This document shows positions 1 to 8,387 of a stretch of DNA of 51,642 nt, one piece after another (position 1 is the stretch's first letter; every line of letters begins with the position of its first letter). The notes under the pieces were generated by a model. The model was not told the origin of the DNA, did no database searches, and was given only the letters and a program-made list of their open reading frames with translations. The translations under genes were made by a program, and so were the position numbers. The DNA is from an uncultured Pelagibacteraceae bacterium (GTDB taxonomy: Bacteria > Pseudomonadota > Alphaproteobacteria > Pelagibacterales > Pelagibacteraceae), in assembly GCA_902527485.1 (NCBI GenBank), contig CABZPB010000002.1, positions 1-51,642 of the forward strand, read 5' to 3'.

Positions 1-155
1 ATCAAGTTTCGAAATTACCCAAAAATTTCAAAGTAATTGCATCAAGCGAAAATTCAAAATTTGCAGTGGTTGAAAACAAGTTAAAAAATTATTATGGGGT
101 TCAATTTCATCCAGAAGTAACACATACAGAAAACGGAAAAAAAATTAATAAGTAA
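1..155 (+). pseudogene. guaA: GMP synthase, glutamine amidotransferase part (3' end of this frame; left-edge partial, frameshifted)
   Basis: The frame beginning at base 3 ends in the hallmark of the class I amidotransferase of GMP synthase: [16 protein letters not shown], which holds the catalytic-triad His and Glu. It then meets TAA at 153-155. The synthetase half follows at once in the +1 frame. Dropping one A from the A8 run at 137-144 restores a continuous reading through [12 protein letters not shown] into the downstream ORF, which is how GMP synthases normally continue. The 5' end lies outside the window. The break may be a sequencing or assembly indel, a real mutation, or a site corrected by slippage. 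I am sure of the protein family but not of the cause. Confidence 0.85.
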
Positions 156-177
156 TTTTATATTTTTAATATGCAAA

Positions 178-1146
178 ATGAGAAAAAATTGGTCCTCTAA
201 AGATCAAAAAATTAAATTGATAAATGATGTTAAAGAAATGGTTGGAGATAATAAAGTTATTTGTGCTTTATCGGGTGGAGTAGACAGCAGCGTGGTTGCA
301 CAGTTGTTAAATAAAGCAATTGGTAAAAAGTTACACTGTATTTTTGTTAACACTGGTCTCTTGAGAAAAGATGAGGAAAAACAAGTTGTAGCTACATTTA
401 AAAAAAGACTAAAGATTAATCTTACTTATGTGAATGCAGAAAAAGAGTTTATAAGAAAATTATCAAACGTTTCAAATCCTGAAAAAAAAAGAAAAATAAT
501 AGGAAACCTATTTATAAAAATATTTGAGAGGTATGCCAAAAAAATTAAAAATGTAAAATTTTTAGCTCAAGGTACACTTTATCCAGACTTAATAGAAAGT
601 AGATCGGTTACAGGTAGTCAAACCTCAAAAATAAAATCTCACCATAATGTCGGTGGCTTACCTAAAAAAATGAAACTTAAACTAGTAGAGCCATTAAAAT
701 TTTTATTTAAAGATGAAGTAAGAAAATTAGGATTAGAGCTAAACTTGAGCAGAGAAATTATTTCTCGACACCCTTTTCCTGGACCTGGACTAGCAATAAG
801 AATGCCAGGAATTATTACAAAAGAAAAAATAATTATTTTAAAAGAAGCTGATCACTATTTTATTCAAGCCTTGAGAGATCACAATTTATATCATAAAATT
901 TGGCAAGCTTATGCCGCACTACTTCCAGTGAAAACAGTTGGAGTAATGGGCGATAATAGAACTTATGAATATCTGTGTTTACTTAGAGCAATAACTTCAG
1001 AGGATGGCATGACTGCAGATTTTTATGAATTTAAAAAATCATTTATACAAGAAATTTCAAATAAAATAGTGAATAGTATTAGAGGAATTAATAGAGTAGT
1101 TTACGATATAACTTCGAAACCACCGAGTACAATCGAATTAGAGTAA
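178..1146 (+). CDS. guaA: GMP synthase, ATP-pyrophosphatase and dimerisation domains (continuation of frameshifted guaA)
   Basis: This is the synthetase part of GMP synthase, which converts XMP, ATP and ammonia (or glutamine) to GMP in the cytoplasm. The PP-loop LSGGVDSS lies near residues 31-38. The [11 protein letters not shown] motif and the C-terminal dimerisation domain ending KPPSTIELE are characteristic, and the length matches the C-terminal two thirds of GuaA. The ATG at 178 is only the first Met after the frameshift. Codons in the same frame back to about base 145 ([11 protein letters not shown]) continue the protein, so this Met is not a natural start. If the frameshift were real, ammonia-dependent synthetase activity could in principle persist, as in archaea that encode the two halves separately. 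The stop codon abuts the panB start (TAAATG), suggesting cotranscription. Confidence 0.92.
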   Translation: MRKNWSSKDQKIKLINDVKEMVGDNKVICALSGGVDSSVVAQLLNKAIGKKLHCIFVNTGLLRKDEEKQVVATFKKRLKINLTYVNAEKEFIRKLSNVSNPEKKRKIIGNLFIKIFERYAKKIKNVKFLAQGTLYPDLIESRSVTGSQTSKIKSHHNVGGLPKKMKLKLVEPLKFLFKDEVRKLGLELNLSREIISRHPFPGPGLAIRMPGIITKEKIIILKEADHYFIQALRDHNLYHKIWQAYAALLPVKTVGVMGDNRTYEYLCLLRAITSEDGMTADFYEFKKSFIQEISNKIVNSIRGINRVVYDITSKPPSTIELE

Positions 1147-1935
1147 ATGAATAAAAAGATAAAAAAAATTCTTAATAAAAAGAATAAATCAAAAATTGTT
1201 TGTTTAACAGCATACTCAAAAAATGTTGCCTCCATTTTGGATAAACATTGTGATTTAGTATTAGTTGGAGATTCTTTGGGATCAGTTTTATATAACTTTC
1301 ACTCCACTAAGCAAGTAACTTTGGAAACTATGATTAATCACTCTAAAAGTGTCAGACTTGGTATCAAAAAATCATTAATGGTCGTTGATATGCCATATAA
1401 TACATATCGAAATCCAAGTGAGGCCTTGAAGAATTCAAGGTTAGTTATGAAAGAAACGAAATGTGATGCTGTCAAATTAGAGGGAGGAAAAAAGATAATT
1501 TCCATAGTTAAAAGATTGGTAAAAAATAAAATACCAGTGATGGGGCATGTTGGAATATTACCTCAGACAGATAAAAAATTTACCTTTAAAGGAAAGAAAC
1601 TTAGGGAAAGTAAGAGATTGTTAAATGATACTAAACTTTTAGAAAATGCTGGAGTTTTTTCAATTGTGTTAGAGTGCGTAGAAACAAAGTTATCAAAGAA
1701 AATCTCCAACAATATTAATATCCCAACAATAGGGATTGGTTCCTCAGTTAATTGTGATGGCCAAGTTTTAGTAATTGATGACTTAATTGGTTTAAGTCAA
1801 AGTAAATTAAAATTTGTAAAAAAATTTGTTGATATTACCAAGCTAATTGAAATTGGGGTAAAAAAATACAAATCAGAGGTATCAAATAAACAGTTTCCAA
1901 AAGCTAAACATTCTTTTTTAAATGAAACTGAATAA
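1147..1935 (+). CDS. panB: 3-methyl-2-oxobutanoate hydroxymethyltransferase (ketopantoate synthesis)
   Basis: PanB transfers a hydroxymethyl group from 5,10-methylene-THF to 2-oxoisovalerate, the first committed step toward pantothenate and CoA. The 262-residue length is normal. Visible family motifs are CLTAYSKNVASIL near the N terminus, the metal-binding VGDSLGSVLYN, VVDMPYNTY, AVKLEGG, MGHVGILPQ and GIGSSVNCDGQVLVIDD. The start directly follows the guaA stop. The 3' end overlaps the next gene by 14 bases. The enzyme draws on the same folate one-carbon pool as formate-THF ligase and MetF further along. No panC or panE is visible in the window. Confidence 0.93.
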   Translation: MNKKIKKILNKKNKSKIVCLTAYSKNVASILDKHCDLVLVGDSLGSVLYNFHSTKQVTLETMINHSKSVRLGIKKSLMVVDMPYNTYRNPSEALKNSRLVMKETKCDAVKLEGGKKIISIVKRLVKNKIPVMGHVGILPQTDKKFTFKGKKLRESKRLLNDTKLLENAGVFSIVLECVETKLSKKISNNINIPTIGIGSSVNCDGQVLVIDDLIGLSQSKLKFVKKFVDITKLIEIGVKKYKSEVSNKQFPKAKHSFLNETE

Positions 1936-2665
1936 GATAGAGCCAAAATTTTTAAAAAATAAAAATTTTAGAATAGGATTAATCACCCTTGCAAGTGATT
2001 TTAGGATAGAAAAAGACTTTAATAATATAATCCATGGAAAGAATATAGATTTATATTGCAATAGAATAAATTGTTATAACCCACTTACAAACATAACATT
2101 AAAAAAAATGGCGGAAGATATTCCAGAAGTTACAAAAAATATCCTTCCAGATCAGGAATTAGATTGTGTTGCATATGGATGTACATCGGGAACAATTGCT
2201 TCAGGTTATCAATCAATTTTTGAAAAAGTTAATATAGCTAAACCTAATACAAAGGTTACAACCCCAATTACGTCAGCAATCAATGCTCTCAAATTACTTA
2301 AGATAAATAAGGTGTCAATATTTACACCTTATACTGATGAGATTAATCAATCAGTCATAAATTATTTTAAAAATGAGAAAGTAGAAATTCATGAACTATC
2401 TTATTTTGATATAGCTTCCGATTTGGATATAGGTAAAGTTGATCCACAATATTTGTTCGATGTTTTGAGTAAACAGGATCTTTCCAAAAGTGATGCATTG
2501 TTTGTTTCGTGCACAGCTTTACCGGTATTGCCAATTATCAAAGATTTAGAAAAGAAAATTGGAAAGATAGTTTTATCAAGTAATCAGACATTAATATGGG
2601 ATACTCTTAAACAGGTAAACTGTGATAGCAAAGTTGAAGGATATGGAGAATTATTTAAGAGTTAG
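1922..2665 (+). CDS. Asp/Glu racemase-fold protein, EutA / maleate-isomerase-like
   Basis: The protein has 247 residues and belongs to the Asp/Glu racemase - maleate isomerase - arylmalonate decarboxylase superfamily. The two active-site cysteines expected for the fold are seen: C87 in AYGCTSGT and C197 in VSCTALPV, one per pseudo-symmetric half. The closest recognisable relative is the ectoine-utilisation protein EutA, and this is supported by the next gene, which resembles ectoine hydrolase. EutA has no firmly established reaction, so the substrate is unknown. The gene overlaps panB by 14 bases and is followed after 2 bases by the M24 gene, which implies translational coupling. A maleate isomerase or hydantoin racemase role is a less likely alternative. 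Confidence 0.75.
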   Translation: MKLNKIEPKFLKNKNFRIGLITLASDFRIEKDFNNIIHGKNIDLYCNRINCYNPLTNITLKKMAEDIPEVTKNILPDQELDCVAYGCTSGTIASGYQSIFEKVNIAKPNTKVTTPITSAINALKLLKINKVSIFTPYTDEINQSVINYFKNEKVEIHELSYFDIASDLDIGKVDPQYLFDVLSKQDLSKSDALFVSCTALPVLPIIKDLEKKIGKIVLSSNQTLIWDTLKQVNCDSKVEGYGELFKS

Positions 2666-2667
2666 TC

Positions 2668-3837
2668 ATGCTTTTTAGTAAAGAGGAATATAAAAAAAGA
2701 CTTTCTAAAGTTAAAAAAATGATGAAAGAAAAAGGCATAGAACTTTTAATTTCTCACGACACAAACAACATGAATTATCTTACTGGTTATGATGCTTGGT
2801 CTTTTTACTATGCCCAATGTGTAATAGTGCATGCTAATGCTGATGAGCCAATTTGCTTTGTTAGAGAACAAGATGCTGGAGGTGCTTATATAAAAACCTA
2901 TCTTAAAAAAGAAAATATTATTGTTTATGATGAGCATTATATTCATACGTGGCCTAAACATCCTTACGATTATTTAGTTAAAATAATTAAAGAGAAGAAA
3001 TGGGATAAATTATCAATTGGATTGGAAATGGATGCTCATTATTTCACAGCATTTTGTTATGAAAAAATTAAACAGGGATTACCAAATTCAAAAATAAATG
3101 ATTCTGAAAGATTAGTTAATTGGGCAAGATTAATTAAATCTGATGCAGAAATAGGCTACATGAAAGCAGCAGCAAAGATTTCAGAAGTTGGAATGAAAAA
3201 AGCTTTTGATGTTATAAAACCAGGAGTTAGACAATGTGATGCTGTTGGTGAAATACAAAAGGCACTTTTTTGTGGCACTTTAGAATATGGAGGAGAATAT
3301 TCTAGTATTGCTACTCTTTTACCTACCGGCGAAGGAACCTCAGCTTCACATTTGACTGCAACACAAGATAAATTTGTTGAGGGAGAGGCAACAATCATTG
3401 AATTATCAGGTGTCTATAAAAGATACCATGCTCCGATGGCTCGGACTATTTTTCTAGGAAAGCCTGATCAATTAAAAATTGATACTATGAAAAAAACAAT
3501 CGAAGCTCTCCAAGCAGGGATAGATGCTACAAAACCAGGAAATAAGGTTGATGATGTTGCACAAGCTTTTTGGAAAATTTTAGATAAATACGGAATAGAA
3601 AAAAAGTCTAGAACAGGTTATTCAATTGGGATTGGTTATCCTCCAGACTGGGGAGAACATACGCTGAATATATACAAGGGAGATATGACACTCTTAGAAC
3701 CTAATGTTTGCTTTCATATGATTGCTGTAATGCAATTTGGAAACTGGGGTGTAGAAGCATCTGAGGCAATAAGAGTAACTGATACAGGTGCTGAACTATT
3801 TTGTAATTTTCCAAAAGAACTTCACGTTAAAAGCTAA
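2668..3837 (+). CDS. doeA: M24 (creatinase/aminopeptidase P fold) hydrolase, ectoine hydrolase DoeA/EutD-like
   Basis: The protein has 389 residues: an N-terminal creatinase-like domain (about 1-150) followed by a pita-bread M24 domain. The usual metal ligands of aminopeptidase P are largely absent: the Asp-Asp pair is replaced in IIELSGVYKRYHAP and the His site reads SIGIGYPPDWGE. This is the pattern of non-metal family members such as creatinase and ectoine hydrolase. The RYHAP and YPPDWGE blocks and the C-terminal FCNFPKELHVK resemble DoeA/EutD, which opens ectoine to N-acetyl-diaminobutyrate. E245 (IIELSG) is a candidate catalytic residue by analogy. No obvious DoeB deacetylase follows, so the substrate could be another cyclic amidine or amide. 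The gene probably shares an operon with the EutA-like gene. Confidence 0.78.
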   Translation: MLFSKEEYKKRLSKVKKMMKEKGIELLISHDTNNMNYLTGYDAWSFYYAQCVIVHANADEPICFVREQDAGGAYIKTYLKKENIIVYDEHYIHTWPKHPYDYLVKIIKEKKWDKLSIGLEMDAHYFTAFCYEKIKQGLPNSKINDSERLVNWARLIKSDAEIGYMKAAAKISEVGMKKAFDVIKPGVRQCDAVGEIQKALFCGTLEYGGEYSSIATLLPTGEGTSASHLTATQDKFVEGEATIIELSGVYKRYHAPMARTIFLGKPDQLKIDTMKKTIEALQAGIDATKPGNKVDDVAQAFWKILDKYGIEKKSRTGYSIGIGYPPDWGEHTLNIYKGDMTLLEPNVCFHMIAVMQFGNWGVEASEAIRVTDTGAELFCNFPKELHVKS

Positions 3838-3889
3838 CTTTTAGAGGTTGATATTTATTGTTACAAATGTTTTAAAGTTATCTGATATT

Positions 3890-4975
3890 ATGGTATCTAA
3901 AAAAGATTTCGTTAAATTTGATAAAGTTGACAAAAGTTACGATGGTAAAATTCTAGTTGTAAAAGACCTTAAATTAGACATAGCTGAAGGTGAGTTTATA
4001 ACAATGTTAGGACCCTCTGGATCTGGTAAAACTACATGCCTAATGATGTTGGCTGGATTTGAAACACCAACAAACGGCGAAATTTATTTAGATGGAAATG
4101 CAATTTCAAGTATTCCACCTCATAAAAGAGGAATTGGTATGGTTTTTCAAAACTATGCATTATTTCCACATATGACTGTTTATGAGAATTTAGCTTTTCC
4201 TTTAAGAGTAAGAAAAATACCTAAAGACGAGGCCGACAAAAAAATTGATAAAGCATTATCAATGGTATCATTACAAGGTTTTGCTGCAAGGATGCCTGGC
4301 CAGTTGTCTGGTGGGCAACAACAAAGGGTCGCTGTTGCAAGATCACTCGTTTTCGATCCTCAACTAGTTTTAATGGATGAACCTCTTGGAGCTTTAGATA
4401 AAAATTTAAGAGAGAGTATGCAATATGAGATTAAACATATTCATGAAAGCATTGGTGTAACAGTTGTTTATGTTACTCATGATCAAAGTGAAGCTTTAAC
4501 CATGTCAAACCGTATTGCTGTATTTAATGATGGAAAAGTTCAACAACTATCCAGCCCTGATGAGTTGTATGAGAAGCCGGTAAATTCTTTTGTTGCCGAG
4601 TTCATAGGTGAGAATAATACTTTTGCTGGTGAAGTATCTGATATTTCCGATGGGAGGTGCAAGGTGAAATTAGCTAATGCTGAAATATTAGCAAATCCAA
4701 TTTCAGTTAAGGGCAAAGGTGAAAAAACTACAGTCTCATTAAGACCTGAAAGAGCATTAATTAATCCATCAGATAAAATGGATAATATCCATAAAGGAAA
4801 AATTGAGGAAGTTATTTATCATGGAGATCATACAAGAGTTAGAATTAACTTGTTAGGTAATCCCGAATTTATTCTTAAAATACCTAACAGTTCATCCAAT
4901 TTAGATATAAAGCTAGGAAATGAAATTAAGATTGGATGGAACAGCGATGACGCAAGAGCCTTAGACCCAAAATAA
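3890..4975 (+). CDS. potA: Polyamine-type ABC transporter, ATP-binding subunit
   Basis: This is the ATPase of a spermidine/putrescine-type importer acting at the inner membrane. Walker A GPSGSGKTT, Q-loop region VFQNYALFPHMT, signature LSGGQQQRVAVARS, Walker B LVLMDEPLGALD and the H-loop THDQSEALTM are all visible, followed by a C-terminal TOBE-type domain of about 110 residues. I chose the ATG at 3890 (361 residues). A longer reading begins at TTG 3848, but it adds 14 unconserved residues and would place a Shine-Dalgarno-like AGAGG directly against the start. The gene lies 52 bases after the M24 gene and 100 bases before potD. The subunit set PotA, D, B, C is complete in this locus. Confidence 0.93.
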   Translation: MVSKKDFVKFDKVDKSYDGKILVVKDLKLDIAEGEFITMLGPSGSGKTTCLMMLAGFETPTNGEIYLDGNAISSIPPHKRGIGMVFQNYALFPHMTVYENLAFPLRVRKIPKDEADKKIDKALSMVSLQGFAARMPGQLSGGQQQRVAVARSLVFDPQLVLMDEPLGALDKNLRESMQYEIKHIHESIGVTVVYVTHDQSEALTMSNRIAVFNDGKVQQLSSPDELYEKPVNSFVAEFIGENNTFAGEVSDISDGRCKVKLANAEILANPISVKGKGEKTTVSLRPERALINPSDKMDNIHKGKIEEVIYHGDHTRVRINLLGNPEFILKIPNSSSNLDIKLGNEIKIGWNSDDARALDPK

Positions 4976-5011
4976 ACGCCAGATACATCATTTAATCACC
5001 AAAAAGGGCTG

Positions 5012-5040
5012 TTGACTCTCATTATCGATCTTGCTGTAAT
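5012..5040 (+). promoter_or_regulatory. Probable sigma-70 promoter of potD
   Basis: TTGACT at 5012-5017 and TGTAAT at 5035-5040 are separated by exactly 17 bases, a good match to -35 and -10 boxes. It lies in the 100-base gap between potA and potD and would give potD its own transcript with a leader of about 30 bases. A strong ribosome-binding site, GGAGG at 5067-5071, precedes the potD ATG at 5076. Strong sites like this are rare among the other genes here. Both signals fit a highly expressed periplasmic binding protein. Confidence 0.6.
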
Positions 5041-5075
5041 AATATTTTATAAAAAAACGTTTAAACGGAGGAAAA

Positions 5076-6191
5076 ATGAAAAAAATTAGTAAGTTATTAC
5101 TAGCCCTTTCTTTTGTGTTTTCTTTAACTACATCAGCATACGCAGTTACAGTTGCGTCATGGGGTGGAGCTTATACAGAAAGTCAAAAGTTAGGTTATGG
5201 TGATCCTACTGCTAAGAAATTAGGTGTCCCAATTAATTGGGTCGACTATTCAGGTGGATTATCAGAAATAAAAGCACAAAAAGAAGCTGGTGCAATTACG
5301 TGGGATATAATGGACGTATTTGCTATGGATACTATCAACGGCTGTGATGAGGGATTATTTGTTAAATTTGATTTTGACAAAGACTTTCCACCAGCACCAG
5401 ATGGAACTCCTGCAAGTAAAGATTTCTTTACTGGAATGCCAAGTGAATGTGCTGTAGGAAATATTTTATATTCTTGGAACTATGCTTACAACTCAGATAA
5501 TGTCAAAGGTACTCCAAAGACTATCAAAGATTTCTTTAATACTAAAAAATTCCCTGGAAAAAGAGCTATCTACAAAGGCGCTTTAACTAACTTAGAGATC
5601 GCTTTAGCAGCTGATGGTATTAAACCAGGTAAAGGTGGAGCAAAAATCTACAAGGCTCTTGAGACTGAAAAAGGTGTTCAAAGAGCAATGGATAAGATTA
5701 AAGAACTTTGCACAGACCCTAAAGGTGGATGTGTATTTTGGTCTGCAGGCGCTCAGCCACCAGAATTACTAATGAGTGGTGAAGTTGTTATGGCAACTGG
5801 CTGGAATGGTAGATTCTTTAATGCTGCAGTAGGTGAAGGCGCTCCAATCGTTCAAGTTTGGGATGCACAAGGTCTTGACTATGAGTACTTTGTATTAGTT
5901 AAGGGTTCACCAAATGAAGCTGACGCTATGAAAGCTTTAGCTGAGATGACAAGTACTGAAGGTTTAGCAGGAAGTGCAAAATATATTGCATATGCTCCTT
6001 GGAGAAAATCATCTATTAAAGTGATGGAAAAAGGTGAGCCGTGGTATAAAGATGGTAAAACTAACATGGTACCAAATATGCCAACTGCACCAGCAAATAC
6101 TAAAAATTACTTCTTAGTAGATCCACTTTACTGGGCCGATAATGGAACAGAACTAGGTGAAAAATGGGAAGCAATGAAAGCAGGATTTTAA
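5076..6191 (+). CDS. potD: Polyamine-type ABC transporter, periplasmic substrate-binding protein
   Basis: The protein has 371 residues with a classical signal peptide (about 1-23, cleavage after SAYA). The mature part begins VTVASWGGAYTES, typical of the PotD/PotF branch of family 1 solute-binding proteins. The fold motifs WDIMDVF, NYAYNSD, KTIKDFFN, PGKRAIYKG and the C-terminal PLYWADN region fit this family. It captures its ligand in the periplasm and delivers it to PotBC. The family name suggests spermidine or putrescine, but relatives bind other amines, amino acids and sulfonates, so specificity is inferred. Own promoter, strong ribosome-binding site and a downstream intrinsic terminator indicate high, separately controlled expression. 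Confidence 0.9.
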   Translation: MKKISKLLLALSFVFSLTTSAYAVTVASWGGAYTESQKLGYGDPTAKKLGVPINWVDYSGGLSEIKAQKEAGAITWDIMDVFAMDTINGCDEGLFVKFDFDKDFPPAPDGTPASKDFFTGMPSECAVGNILYSWNYAYNSDNVKGTPKTIKDFFNTKKFPGKRAIYKGALTNLEIALAADGIKPGKGGAKIYKALETEKGVQRAMDKIKELCTDPKGGCVFWSAGAQPPELLMSGEVVMATGWNGRFFNAAVGEGAPIVQVWDAQGLDYEYFVLVKGSPNEADAMKALAEMTSTEGLAGSAKYIAYAPWRKSSIKVMEKGEPWYKDGKTNMVPNMPTAPANTKNYFLVDPLYWADNGTELGEKWEAMKAGF

Positions 6192-6229
6192 TTTTAAGTT
6201 TTAAAGATTAAAATTTTATAATATATTAG

Positions 6230-6258
6230 AGGGCGGTTATGAACTAACCGCCCTTTTT
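6230..6258 (+). terminator. Rho-independent terminator/attenuator between potD and potB
   Basis: A perfect 10-base-pair stem (AGGGCGGTTA at 6230-6239 with TAACCGCCCT at 6245-6254) encloses a 5-base loop and runs into TTTTT. It lies 38 bases after the potD stop and only 8 bases before the potB ATG. Its GC-rich stem stands out in this AT-rich DNA. Partial termination here would make potD mRNA exceed potBC mRNA. Because the stem occupies the region where a potB ribosome-binding site would be, it may also limit potB translation. Confidence 0.88.
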
Positions 6259-6262
6259 ATTT

Positions 6263-7516
6263 ATGAGCCCAGAAAACAAACAAATTTTAACAACCGATGG
6301 AGTTCCTTTAGAGGTTAGTTTAAAGAAAGCTGAAAAAAAGAATAAGATTAAAGCTTTTTTATTAGTTGCTCCTTTATTATTATTTATAATTATTACCTAT
6401 GTATTTCCAATTGGCGACATGCTTATGAGAAGTGTGAATGACAAAATGGTAACAGAAATGCTTCCTAAAACTTATAAATCAATGGAAACATGGGATGGAG
6501 AAGAGCTACCACCAGAGGAAGTATTTGAAGCATTCTATTTTGACTTTCAAAAATTAATTGAGGAAGAGCGTGAAGGAAAATTATCAACACAACTTAATTA
6601 CACTAAGAACGGTTTTAAAAGTATTATTAAAAAATTAAGACGAAAATCTAAATCCTTTGAAGAAGGAAATTATAAGGAACAAATCATGGCTGTTCATAAA
6701 AGGTGGGCAGACGTGGAATACTGGAGAGCAATCAAACGAAGAGCTCCTGCATACACTTACCAAAAATATTTAAAAGGTATGGATATGTACGAAAACGAAA
6801 AAGGCGAAATAGTAAACGTAGCTGAGGACAGAAGGGTCCATAGAATTTTGTGGCTTAGAACTTTAGAAATTGCATTTTTTGTTACAGTGTTTTGTTTTCT
6901 TATGGCTTATCCAATAGCTCATTTATTAGCAACTTTACCCATGAAGTACAGCAACCTATTAATGATTTGTGTTTTACTTCCTTTTTGGACATCCTTACTT
7001 GTTAGGACAGCAAGTTGGATGATTTTGTTACAACAACAGGGAATAGTAAACGACTTTTTTGTTATGATTGGATTAGTTTCAGATGATAACAGGATTGAAA
7101 TGATGTTTAATAAAACAGGAAGTTATGTGGCGATGACACAAATATTGTTACCTTTTATGGTTTTACCTCTTTATAGTGTGATGAAGACAATCTCTCCAAG
7201 CTTGATGAGAGCTGGAAAGTCTTTAGGAGGAACACCTTTTATAGCATTTTGGAAAGTTTATTTTCCATTAACAATTCCAGGTATAGGGGCTGGTTGTTTG
7301 TTAGTTTTTATTTTAGCTATTGGTTATTATATAACTCCTGCTTTGGTTGGAGGGGCTTCTGGTACTTTGATAAGTAACCAAATTGCATTTCATATGAAGA
7401 GTACACTAGACTGGAGTTTCGCATCAGCTATGGGACTAATGCTATTAAGTGGAGTTTTAGTTATTTATTGGCTCTACAATAAATTGGTTGGAATAGATAA
7501 TATTAAATTAGGATAA
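6263..7516 (+). CDS. potB: Polyamine-type ABC transporter permease with long extracytoplasmic insert
   Basis: This is one of two inner-membrane permeases of the importer. TM1 is at about residues 31-50. A highly charged, helical, soluble stretch of about 140 residues (about 52-195) comes before the typical permease core of membrane helices (from about 198). The cytoplasmic EAA-like loop RAGKSLGGTPFIAFWKVYFPL that docks the ATPase is present. At 417 residues it is much longer than E. coli PotB (under 300), the extra length being this insert. The insert should face the periplasm and could contact PotD, which is inference. The ATG follows the terminator hairpin by 8 bases. potC begins 4 bases after the stop. 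Confidence 0.9.
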   Translation: MSPENKQILTTDGVPLEVSLKKAEKKNKIKAFLLVAPLLLFIIITYVFPIGDMLMRSVNDKMVTEMLPKTYKSMETWDGEELPPEEVFEAFYFDFQKLIEEEREGKLSTQLNYTKNGFKSIIKKLRRKSKSFEEGNYKEQIMAVHKRWADVEYWRAIKRRAPAYTYQKYLKGMDMYENEKGEIVNVAEDRRVHRILWLRTLEIAFFVTVFCFLMAYPIAHLLATLPMKYSNLLMICVLLPFWTSLLVRTASWMILLQQQGIVNDFFVMIGLVSDDNRIEMMFNKTGSYVAMTQILLPFMVLPLYSVMKTISPSLMRAGKSLGGTPFIAFWKVYFPLTIPGIGAGCLLVFILAIGYYITPALVGGASGTLISNQIAFHMKSTLDWSFASAMGLMLLSGVLVIYWLYNKLVGIDNIKLG

Positions 7517-7520
7517 AAAA

Positions 7521-8375
7521 ATGGCTTTACCTAAATATACTGAAACACACTATAGAATTTGGCACTATATTTATCTGACAATTTGTGCAGCGGTTTTCTT
7601 CTTTCTTATTGCTCCATTATTTGTAATTTTTCCATTATCTTTTAATGCTGAGGAATTTTTAGTTTTTTCAGATGGAATGAAACGACTAGATCCTGATGCT
7701 TTTTCTTTAAGATGGTATCAAGACATGATTTATGGTACTAAAAATCCATGGGGTCTAGCAGCAAAAAATAGTTTCATAATTGCTATTTTTGCAACCATAG
7801 GCTCTGTTTTGCTCGGAACAGTTGCTGCCTTAGGTTTAAGTAGCAGACATATGCCTTACAAAGGTTTAATTATGGCAGTGTTAATTTCACCAATGATTGT
7901 TCCTTTAATTATATCTGGTGTTGCAATTTTTTTCTTTATGGCCAAAGCTGGTTTAGCGGCAACTCATACTGGTATTGTACTTGCACATATTGTTTTAGGA
8001 ACGCCATTTGTAGTGATTACAGTTACAGCAACATTGTCAGGATTCGATCATAGCGTAACAAGAGCTGCAGCAAGTCTTGGAAGTAATCCAGTAAATACTT
8101 TTATGAAAATAACTTTACCTCTAATTTTGCCAGGTGTAATCTCAGGAGGGTTATTTGCATTTGTAACATCATTTGATGAAGTAGTGGTAGTTTTATTTTT
8201 AGCAGGACTTGAAAATACCACAATACCAATTCAAATGTGGACAGGTTTAAGAGAACAATTGAGTCCAACCATTCTTGCTGTCGCAACTTGCCTTATTGTA
8301 TTATCGACTTTAATTTTAGTAACTGCTGAACTCTTAAGAAGAAGATCTGAGAGGCTCAGAGGTATTAATCAATAG
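7521..8375 (+). CDS. potC: Polyamine-type ABC transporter permease
   Basis: This is the second permease (284 residues, normal length) with about six membrane helices, the first at residues 15-37. The EAA loop reads RAAASLGSNPVNTFMKITLPL, and the C terminus ends in a short basic tail. Together with PotB it forms the translocation channel energised by PotA. It starts 4 bases after potB and ends 12 bases before the fatty-acid oxidation gene, consistent with one transcript running from potB onward. Confidence 0.93.
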   Translation: MALPKYTETHYRIWHYIYLTICAAVFFFLIAPLFVIFPLSFNAEEFLVFSDGMKRLDPDAFSLRWYQDMIYGTKNPWGLAAKNSFIIAIFATIGSVLLGTVAALGLSSRHMPYKGLIMAVLISPMIVPLIISGVAIFFFMAKAGLAATHTGIVLAHIVLGTPFVVITVTATLSGFDHSVTRAAASLGSNPVNTFMKITLPLILPGVISGGLFAFVTSFDEVVVVLFLAGLENTTIPIQMWTGLREQLSPTILAVATCLIVLSTLILVTAELLRRRSERLRGINQ

Positions 8376-8387
8376 TAAAATCCTTAA

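Noticed and set aside
178..180. ATG at 178 as a natural gene start
   Set aside because: Conserved GMP synthase residues continue upstream in the same frame to about base 145 and join the amidotransferase part across the A8 run.
3848..3889. Fourteen-codon TTG-initiated extension of potA
   Set aside because: The extension is not part of the ABC domain, and the AGAGG before it has no spacing to the TTG; ATG 3890 is preferred.
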